From NCBI GenBank assembly GCA_032250585.1, contig JAVVFH010000132.1, forward strand, positions 1 to 9,513: DNA of 9,513 nt, read 5' to 3'. Source of the stretch: JAVVFH01 sp032250585. Lineage in GTDB: Bacteria; Pseudomonadota; Gammaproteobacteria; Xanthomonadales; SZUA-36. Below the pieces are notes generated by a model. The model was given only the letters and a program-made list of their open reading frames with translations, searched no databases and was not told where the DNA came from. Positions within the stretch are counted from its first letter, which is position 1; every line of letters begins with the position of its first letter. Position numbers and translations under genes: made by a program. Positions 4,299 through 9,513 of the stretch are shown here, piece after piece.

Positions 4299-5495
4299 AT
4301 GCGATATGACGTGATCATCATCGGCGGCGGAATCGTCGGCCTGGCCTCAGCCATAGCGATCCAGCAGCGTTGGCCGCGACGGAAATGCCTGCTGCTGGAA
4401 AAGGAGCCGGGCCCGGCGCGCCATCAAAGCGGGCACAACAGCGGCGTGGTTCATGCCGGCGTGTATTACCAACCCGGCAGCCTGAAGGCGCGCCTTTGCC
4501 GCGAAGGCGCCGCGGCCACCCGCGCATTCTGCCAGGAGCATGGCGTTCGCTATCGCACTACCGGTAAACTGCTGGTCGCCACGACGCCCCTGGAGGAGCA
4601 CCGCTTGTGTGATCTTTTCGATCGCTGCCGGCGGAACGGCCTCGAGCCGGAGTGGCTGAGCGGCGGAGCCCTGCGTGAACGAGAGCCCGCGGTGACCGGC
4701 GTCTCAGCTGCGCTGGTGCGCGAGTCCGGCATTACCGACTACCCGGAAATCTGCCGTCTCATGCTGCAACAGTTCCTCGGGCGTGGTGGCGAGGCGTGCT
4801 TCGGTACCAAGGTAACCGACATCAGCGAGCACGGTGCCAATATTATCGCGCATTGCGCAGACCGGTCATTCACCGGACGGCAACTCATAGTGTGCGCCGG
4901 GCTGATGGCGGACCGCCTCGTCACCCTGCATGGCCTGCAACCGAGATTCCGCATCATCCCCTATCGCGGTGAGTATTATCGGCTCGCCGGACCCCTGAGC
5001 ACACTGGTCCATCACCTGATCTACCCCGTTCCCGACCCGGCACTGCCGTTCCTGGGGGTACACCTCACGCCCACGATCGACGGCGAGATCCTCGTTGGCC
5101 CCAACGCCGTGCAGGGTTGGAAACGGGAAGGCTACGGGACGTTCAATTTCAGCCCGAGGGATACCTGGGAACTGCTGGCTTTCAAGGGCTTTTGGAAAGT
5201 GTCGGCCCGGCATTTGTGCCAAGGTTTGCGCGAAATCCGGAATTCCGTGTGGAAACAGGGGTATCTCGCGGAGGTCCGCAAATACTGCCCTGCCATCCAG
5301 CTCGAAGACCTGCAAACCCATCCCGCCGGCATTCGTGCCCAGGCAGTGCGAGCGGACGGCCGCCTGATCGACGATTTCCTGATCGAGGAAACCCCGCGCA
5401 GCCTGCACGTCTGCAACGCGCCGTCACCGGCGGCCACCGCTGCGATTCCGATCGGGCGCTTTATCAGCGAACGGCTGGCTCTAAAGCCGCTCTGA
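4299..5495 (+). CDS. lhgO: L-2-hydroxyglutarate oxidase / dehydrogenase (FAD-dependent)
   Basis: The 398-residue flavoprotein oxidises L-2-hydroxyglutarate to 2-oxoglutarate; in E. coli electrons enter the membrane quinone pool. It belongs to the DAO family. The dinucleotide-binding motif GGGIVG is at residues 9-14, with the ribose-binding glutamate at about 34 (LLLEKE). The family-specific stretch HQSGHNSGVVHAGVYY is at 42-57. Further strong matches to E. coli LhgO are GLMADRLV, IPYRGEYYRLA, HLIYPVPDPALPFLGVHLT, VGPNAVQ, IRAQAV and the C-terminal CNAPSPAATAAIPIG. ATG 4299 places the FAD motif at the usual distance from the N-terminus; the frame is open further upstream, but that part overlaps the divergent promoter region. 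There is no strong ribosome binding site. The protein is slightly shorter than E. coli LhgO (422) because it lacks the C-terminal tail. It probably works with the D-enantiomer enzyme at the left edge to keep 2-hydroxyglutarate low. Confidence 0.95.
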   Translation: MRYDVIIIGGGIVGLASAIAIQQRWPRRKCLLLEKEPGPARHQSGHNSGVVHAGVYYQPGSLKARLCREGAAATRAFCQEHGVRYRTTGKLLVATTPLEEHRLCDLFDRCRRNGLEPEWLSGGALREREPAVTGVSAALVRESGITDYPEICRLMLQQFLGRGGEACFGTKVTDISEHGANIIAHCADRSFTGRQLIVCAGLMADRLVTLHGLQPRFRIIPYRGEYYRLAGPLSTLVHHLIYPVPDPALPFLGVHLTPTIDGEILVGPNAVQGWKREGYGTFNFSPRDTWELLAFKGFWKVSARHLCQGLREIRNSVWKQGYLAEVRKYCPAIQLEDLQTHPAGIRAQAVRADGRLIDDFLIEETPRSLHVCNAPSPAATAAIPIGRFISERLALKPL

Positions 5496-5591
5496 AACTC
5501 GCTCCCGTGATGCTGAACTGGCAACGGGTCAATCCGAATGTTGCAGCAGGATCCCGAACCATGGCGCGGGACGACTGTGGCCGGGCACCGA
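5496..5591. other. gap between convergent lhgO and moeA, weak hairpin
   Basis: In this 96-bp gap TCCCG (5552-5556) can pair with CGGGA (5567-5571) around a ten-base loop. A terminator serving both strands would be expected here, but no thymine run follows the stem on either strand. I see nothing else in the gap. Confidence 0.3.
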
Positions 5592-6776
5592 TCAATTGAA
5601 CAGCGCATAGGGCAGGAAATCGGCCAGACCGCCGGCCTCGATGTCTTCACCAACGCTCTGACGCACCAGGCCGTCGCCCCAGCAAGTCGAAAACAGCACG
5701 CCGCTGCTCTGGTTGGGGAACTGCTCCAAGCCATCAGGCGTCGAGCGCACACGCAGATAGTCCTCGCGCGAACTGCCCGGCTTGTCGAACAGCGCCACCT
5801 GGCGCGTGGCGTTCAGTGCGTGGTCGGCATTGCCCTGGCAGGCGAAAAGATAGGGACGCGCCACCACCAGCAGCGTGACGAAGACGGACACCGGGTTGCC
5901 CGGCAGCCCTATCAATGGCGTGCCGCGGACCTGCCCGAAAGCGAAGGGCTTGCCCGGCTTGATGGCAATGCGCCATAGATCGATTGAACCCAGGGATTTC
6001 ACAACCTCCTTGACGTGATCCTCTTCGCCAACCGAGACACCGCCCGAAGAAACGATGACGTCCGCGCGCTCCGCCCCTTCCAGCAGCATCTCGCGAACCG
6101 CGGCCGGATTGTCGCGAGCCACGCCCAGGTCGATCACCTCGAAGCCCCAGGCCTTAAGTTGCGGACACATGATAAAGCGGTTGGAATTGTAGATTTGACC
6201 GGGTCCGGCAGCTTCTCCCGGCTCGCGCAATTCATCACCGGTTGACATTGCCGCCACACGCAGCCTGCGAAAAACCGGTATCCGGTGAATTCCGAGCGAA
6301 GCAGCCAGGCCCAGGTCCTGAGTCCGCAGCCGATGGCCGGCGACGAGTATTTGCTGGCCAGCCGTAATATCCTGCCCACGCGGACGAATGTTGGCGCCCT
6401 GGACCGGGCGCTCGAGGATACGAACGCCCGCCCCAAACTCCTCGCAACGCTCCTGCATCACGACGGTATCGGCACCCGCGGGGATTTCGGCCCCGGTAAA
6501 AATCCTGGCCGCCGACGACGGCGCAAGGCTTTGCGGCACCGAGCCTGCTGTGATGCGCTGGCTCAGGGATAATTCCGCCTCCGGGCCCGGCCAGTCCTCG
6601 TAGCGGAAGGCATAGCCGTCCATCGCACTGTTGTCGGCAGGCGGCACGTCGATGGGCGCTGTCAGGCTATCGGCCAGAACGCGCCCCGCTGCTTCGATCA
6701 GCGGACACTCTTCCGCCTCCACCAATCGTTCAGAAGACTTCAGCAAGCGGTCTATGGCGGCATTGACTTCGAGCAT
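5592..6776 (-). CDS. moeA: molybdopterin molybdenumtransferase MoeA
   Basis: MoeA inserts molybdate into adenylylated molybdopterin to form molybdenum cofactor. The 394-residue length is normal. Landmarks are DNSAMDGYA (48-56) in the N-terminal domain, STGDEL (178-183) opening the MogA-like molybdopterin-binding domain, SSGGVSVGEEDHV (243-255), KPGKPFAFG (273-281) and GLPGNPVS (290-297), followed by the C-terminal beta-barrel domain IV. ATG 6776 is chosen because it aligns with the family N-terminus and has AAGGA ten bases upstream, overlapping the mobA stop codon; longer in-frame readings start inside mobA. The gap to mobA is 13 bp, so the two are surely co-transcribed. As the last gene of a formate dehydrogenase operon it supplies cofactor to that enzyme, though it would also serve other molybdoenzymes. 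No mutation of a key motif is visible. Confidence 0.95.
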   Translation of the reverse strand: MLEVNAAIDRLLKSSERLVEAEECPLIEAAGRVLADSLTAPIDVPPADNSAMDGYAFRYEDWPGPEAELSLSQRITAGSVPQSLAPSSAARIFTGAEIPAGADTVVMQERCEEFGAGVRILERPVQGANIRPRGQDITAGQQILVAGHRLRTQDLGLAASLGIHRIPVFRRLRVAAMSTGDELREPGEAAGPGQIYNSNRFIMCPQLKAWGFEVIDLGVARDNPAAVREMLLEGAERADVIVSSGGVSVGEEDHVKEVVKSLGSIDLWRIAIKPGKPFAFGQVRGTPLIGLPGNPVSVFVTLLVVARPYLFACQGNADHALNATRQVALFDKPGSSREDYLRVRSTPDGLEQFPNQSSGVLFSTCWGDGLVRQSVGEDIEAGGLADFLPYALFN

Positions 6777-6789
6777 GGGCAATTTTTCC

Positions 6790-7398
6790 TTATCCGGTGT
6801 CGAGCAGGCGTTCCGCTTCCAGCAGAGTCTGCCGATCATTGATGTTCATAAAAGGCGAGACACGGCCTGGCGGCCAATCGAGCGCCGGCAGCGGCTGTAT
6901 TCGCAAAAAGGCCTTGAAGCCGCGAAGACCCTGTTCCTCCACCGCCTCCGCGACCCGTGGCAACAGGCTGCCGTGCCAGAGCGAAAACGTCGGCTGGGCC
7001 TCACCGGCGTAGCGCACGAGGCAACCGGGCGCCTGCTTTCGCCTCGCACAAGCGAGCAATTCAGACGCCAGCCTGCGAGGCACGAACGGGGCGTCACAGG
7101 GTGCCAGCAGCAACCAGCCGTCGGGATCGGCCAGTCGCGAGAGGCAAGCCACCAGGCCGCCCAGCGGCCCCTGACTGCCGGGTCGCAGATCGGCAATTTG
7201 CGGCAGGTCGAAAACCGCAAGATCGGGCGATTCCGACTCGACGCTGAGCCACAATTCGTCGACCTGCGGGCGCAGGCGGTCGATCACATGCCGGATCATC
7301 GGTTTGCCGCCCAGGGAAATCAGGGCCTTGGTCTGTCCGTCCATGCGCGTTGACCGCCCGCCGGCCAACACCGCACCGACCAGGCGAGCGCGCGGCAT
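6790..7398 (-). CDS. mobA: molybdenum cofactor guanylyltransferase MobA
   Basis: MobA transfers GMP from GTP to molybdenum cofactor, making the molybdopterin guanine dinucleotide form that bis-MGD enzymes such as formate dehydrogenase require. The 202-residue product has the nucleotidyltransferase motif LAGGRSTRMDG with a conserved lysine (K24), SQGPLGGL (75-82) and APCDAPF with the metal-binding aspartate (D102). It ends with FMNINDRQTL, the usual 'N-x-N-x-x-x-D/E-L' finish. ATG 7398 overlaps the stop of the preceding fdsD gene by one base (TGATG), so translation is probably coupled; a TTG one codon earlier is also possible. The closest relatives carry E. coli-like MobA architecture; a MocA-type cytidylyl or adenylyl transferase is less likely given the bis-MGD enzyme in the same operon. 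Confidence 0.92.
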   Translation of the reverse strand: MPRARLVGAVLAGGRSTRMDGQTKALISLGGKPMIRHVIDRLRPQVDELWLSVESESPDLAVFDLPQIADLRPGSQGPLGGLVACLSRLADPDGWLLLAPCDAPFVPRRLASELLACARRKQAPGCLVRYAGEAQPTFSLWHGSLLPRVAEAVEEQGLRGFKAFLRIQPLPALDWPPGRVSPFMNINDRQTLLEAERLLDTG

Positions 7399-7610
7399 CA
7401 ATCCGTTTCCAGGCCCTGAACGGCCTCGACGGCACTCGCTCTCAGGCCGGACTCGCCGGCAGCCAGATGTTGCTTGATCAGCCTGCGCATGGACGGCGCC
7501 CAGAACCGCTGCAGGTGTTCCCTGATGCGATCGGCCGCGTCCTCGTGATAACTGAAGTTATCAGCGATCTGGTTGGCCATCTTCACCAGCTGGGCAGCTT
7601 CCTGGTTCAC
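7398..7610 (-). CDS. fdsD: formate dehydrogenase delta subunit FdsD
   Basis: This 70-residue protein has the FdsD pattern: LVKMANQIADNFSY at 8-21, then an acidic segment, then REHLQRFWAPSMRRLI at 29-44. It is a small helical subunit found with NAD-dependent FdsABG formate dehydrogenases and is thought to help assembly or activity of the complex. It starts with GTG at 7610, overlapping the fdhD stop by four bases (GTGA), and a GGAAGAG purine stretch lies about ten bases upstream. The gene order fdsA - fdhD-like - fdsD matches the fdsGBACD arrangement known in other proteobacteria, which supports the assignment of so short a gene. Confidence 0.9.
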   Translation of the reverse strand: MNQEAAQLVKMANQIADNFSYHEDAADRIREHLQRFWAPSMRRLIKQHLAAGESGLRASAVEAVQGLETD

Positions 7611-8425
7611 CCGTTCTTCTCTTCCGTCAGTCGCTCCCCCAGGGAGTAGACATTGTGCCGGCCGGGACGCGCAAATCCGATCACCGTGACGCCGGAACGC
7701 TCAGCAAATTCCACCGCCAGCGTGGTCGGTGCCGAAACCGCCACGACCAGTTCGATTTGCGCGGCTGCCGCCTTGTAGACCATCTCGTAGCTGGCGCGGC
7801 TCGAAATCAGTACAAAACCTTCAGCGGGATCATAGCCGCGGCGGTACAGATGCCCGATGAGTTTATCCAGGGCATTATGGCGGCCAACGTCCTCGCGTGC
7901 CGCGATGACGGCGCCGGTACGATCGCACCAGGCGGCCCCGTGCGTGGCCCCGGTCACGCCCTGCAGCGGCTGGTGTCCCCGCAGCGCCTGCAAGGCCTTT
8001 TGAACGGCGCTGTGGCTTACGGTCAGCGAACGGCCCACCGGCGAAGGCGCACGCAGCGCCTGCTCGATGTTTTCCGCGCCGCACAAGCCGCAGCCGGTGC
8101 GCCCGGCCATGTTTCGCCGCCGCGTGTCGAGCCGGTCGTACCAGGCAGGATCGATGGTCAGCGCCAGTTCGATACCGCCCGGCCGCGGAATGACCCGCGT
8201 GGCGTGAATGTCTTCGAGACTCCCGACGAGGCGCTCGGTCAGCGAAAAGCCGATGGCAAAATCCTCAAGATCGGCGGGGGTGGCCATCATCACGACATGA
8301 GAGCGGCGGTTATAGGTCAGCGCCACCGGCAATTCGGTGGCGATGCCGTCACTCACCCGTTCAAACAAGACGCTGTCCCCGGACGCAAGCCGGGTGACCA
8401 CGGGAACTTCACGGTAGGTACCCAT
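7607..8425 (-). CDS. fdhD: formate dehydrogenase maturation factor FdhD/FdsC (sulfurtransferase family)
   Basis: FdhD-family proteins pass sulfur from a cysteine desulfurase to the bis-MGD cofactor of formate dehydrogenase; the fds-linked homologue FdsC binds the cofactor and hands it to the catalytic subunit. The 272-residue product has the two-cysteine loop GCGLCGAENI (C112, C115) that carries the sulfur in E. coli FdhD, an N-terminal ELPVALTYNRRSH segment and DFAIGFSLTERLV. The strongly conserved C-terminal half includes TGATHGAAWCD, AAREDVGRHNALDKLIG and ISSRASYEMVYKAA. ATG 8425 was chosen because it gives the family length (E. coli 277) and does not run into fdsA; the frame is open about 32 codons further, but that part overlaps the fdsA 3' end. 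A GAGG three bases before ATG is closer than usual. Overlap with fdsD is four bases. Confidence 0.93.
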   Translation of the reverse strand: MGTYREVPVVTRLASGDSVLFERVSDGIATELPVALTYNRRSHVVMMATPADLEDFAIGFSLTERLVGSLEDIHATRVIPRPGGIELALTIDPAWYDRLDTRRRNMAGRTGCGLCGAENIEQALRAPSPVGRSLTVSHSAVQKALQALRGHQPLQGVTGATHGAAWCDRTGAVIAAREDVGRHNALDKLIGHLYRRGYDPAEGFVLISSRASYEMVYKAAAAQIELVVAVSAPTTLAVEFAERSGVTVIGFARPGRHNVYSLGERLTEEKNG

Positions 8426-8454
8426 CGGCCTCGGCTCGCTCTCGAACGGACGGC

Positions 8455-9513
8455 TCAAACCTGCGCCTTTTCCAGCAAGCGCTCCTGTCGGCGGGCAAAA
8501 TTCCGATATTCCTGCTGCCATTTCGACGGCTCGGTGACCCGCTCCACCTGCACTGCCGTGACTTTGTACTCCGGGCAGTTCGTGGCCCAGTCAGAATTGT
8601 CCGTCGTAATCACGTTCGCACCGCTGGAGGGAAAGTGAAAGGTCGTGTAGACCACGCCGGGCTGGACCCGCGCGGTCAGCACAGCGCGCAGAACCGTTTC
8701 CCCTGCCCGGCTGCTGATGCCGCACCAGTCGCCCGCGGCGATGCCGCGCTCTTCCGCGTCAAAGGGATGGATTTCCAGCACGTCCTCGTCGTAAAAGCGG
8801 GTGTTCTCGGTCCGCCGGGTCTGGGCGCCGACATTGTATTGCGACAATATCCGACCCGTCGTCATCAACAGCGGGTAGCGCCGCGTTGCACGTTCCTCGG
8901 TCGGCACGAAGCCGGTGATCGCGAAATAACCCTTGCCGCGAACGAAGGCGTCGACGTGCATGGTGGTCGTGCCTTCCGGAGTGGCCTCGTTGCAGGGCCA
9001 CTGGATGCTGCCCAGACGGTCGAGCTTGTCGTAGCTCACGCCGGAAAAGGTCGGCGTCAGGCGGGCGATCTCGTCCATGATCTCCGAGGGGTGGCTGTAA
9101 TCCATCGGGTAGCCCAGGGCGTTGCTGAGGGCCATCGTGACCTGCCAGTCCTCCAGTCCCGCCAACGGCTCAACGGCCTTGCGCACGGGCGAAATCCGCC
9201 GCTCCGCATTCGTGAACGTGCCGTTTTTCTCCAGGAACGAGGAGCCGGGCAGGAACACGTGAGCGAAACGAGCCGTCTCGTTCAGGAAAAGGTCCTGCAC
9301 GACCAGGCAATCCAGGGCTCTCAGCGCCCGCTCCACGTGCTGCGTGTTCGGGTCGCTCTGGGCCAGGTCCTCGCCCTGCACGTAAAGCCCCCTGAAATGG
9401 CCGCTGATCGCGGCGTCAAACATGTTCGGAATGCGCAGCCCCGGTTCGGCATGCAATCGCGTGCCCCACTCGGCTTCGAACAGTTCACGTACGGCAGCGT
9501 CGGAAATGTGCCG
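8455..9513 (-). CDS. fdsA: NAD-dependent formate dehydrogenase alpha subunit FdsA (C-terminal 352 residues; 5' part beyond the right edge)
   Basis: The visible part is the C-terminal third of the large catalytic molybdoenzyme that oxidises formate to CO2 and feeds electrons through iron-sulfur clusters and FMN to NAD+ in the cytoplasm. It reads without interruption from the window edge, with GLRIPNMFDAA, LYVQGEDLAQSDPN, VVQDLFLNETARFAHVFLPG and FLEKNGTFTNAERRI, all belonging to the molybdopterin oxidoreductase domain and contacting bis-MGD. The C-terminal molydop-binding domain has LLMTTGRILSQYNVGAQTRR, then a 'TNCPEYKVTAVQV' end segment. NAD-linked FdsA is favoured over membrane FdnG or hydrogenase-linked FdhF because the FdsD and FdhD-type genes follow directly. 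The active-site Cys/Sec and the N-terminal clusters lie outside the window. A 29-bp gap separates it from fdhD. Confidence 0.95.
   Translation of the reverse strand, partial: RHISDAAVRELFEAEWGTRLHAEPGLRIPNMFDAAISGHFRGLYVQGEDLAQSDPNTQHVERALRALDCLVVQDLFLNETARFAHVFLPGSSFLEKNGTFTNAERRISPVRKAVEPLAGLEDWQVTMALSNALGYPMDYSHPSEIMDEIARLTPTFSGVSYDKLDRLGSIQWPCNEATPEGTTTMHVDAFVRGKGYFAITGFVPTEERATRRYPLLMTTGRILSQYNVGAQTRRTENTRFYDEDVLEIHPFDAEERGIAAGDWCGISSRAGETVLRAVLTARVQPGVVYTTFHFPSSGANVITTDNSDWATNCPEYKVTAVQVERVTEPSKWQQEYRNFARRQERLLEKAQV

Noticed and set aside
5132..5752. 206-codon minus-strand open frame over the ends of lhgO and moeA
   Set aside because: It overlaps two strongly supported genes in shadow frames and has no motif of its own.
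7655..8638. 327-codon plus-strand open frame opposite fdhD
   Set aside because: It is the antisense shadow of fdhD and the fdsA end, a common effect of high GC content; the translation shows no family signature.

Overview
The window reads as ordinary chromosome of a GC-rich proteobacterium, most likely a gammaproteobacterium. SerA and the L-2-hydroxyglutarate oxidase are close in sequence to the Escherichia coli proteins as I remember them, and the divergent D-2-hydroxyglutarate dehydrogenase/serA pair is also known from Pseudomonas. I see no insertion sequence, tRNA, rRNA, CRISPR array or phage gene.

Left part (1-1497): the 5' end of a D-2-hydroxyglutarate dehydrogenase gene (minus) diverges from serA (plus) across about 80 bp. 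Middle-left (1498-3150): a 613-bp stretch with no convincing protein gene but many inverted repeats and one repeated 10-mer precedes two overlapping genes for FimT/GspH-type minor pseudopilins. Middle (3174-5495): a 2Fe-2S ferredoxin and a hotdog-fold thioesterase (both minus), then an L-2-hydroxyglutarate oxidase (plus) divergent from the thioesterase. Right part (5592-9513): a tight minus-strand operon, in transcription order fdsA (3' part only), fdhD/fdsC, fdsD, mobA, moeA. It encodes the catalytic subunit of a soluble NAD-dependent formate dehydrogenase, its sulfurtransferase-type maturation factor, its small delta subunit, and the last two steps of molybdenum cofactor assembly.

Two themes tie the genes together. 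First, 2-hydroxyglutarate: SerA-family enzymes can reduce 2-oxoglutarate to D-2-hydroxyglutarate, the divergent flavoenzyme would oxidise it back, and the oxidase at 4299-5495 handles the L enantiomer, so both recycling enzymes lie within about 5.5 kb. Second, the formate dehydrogenase operon carries genes for supplying its own bis-molybdopterin guanine dinucleotide cofactor.

The least explained part is the 1498-2110 region before the pseudopilin genes. It could be a structured or post-transcriptionally controlled 5' leader. I could not match it to a known riboswitch class, and the resemblance to the c-di-GMP-I class fails on the expected base pairing. Nothing else looks like an undescribed system; the rest belongs to well-known families.
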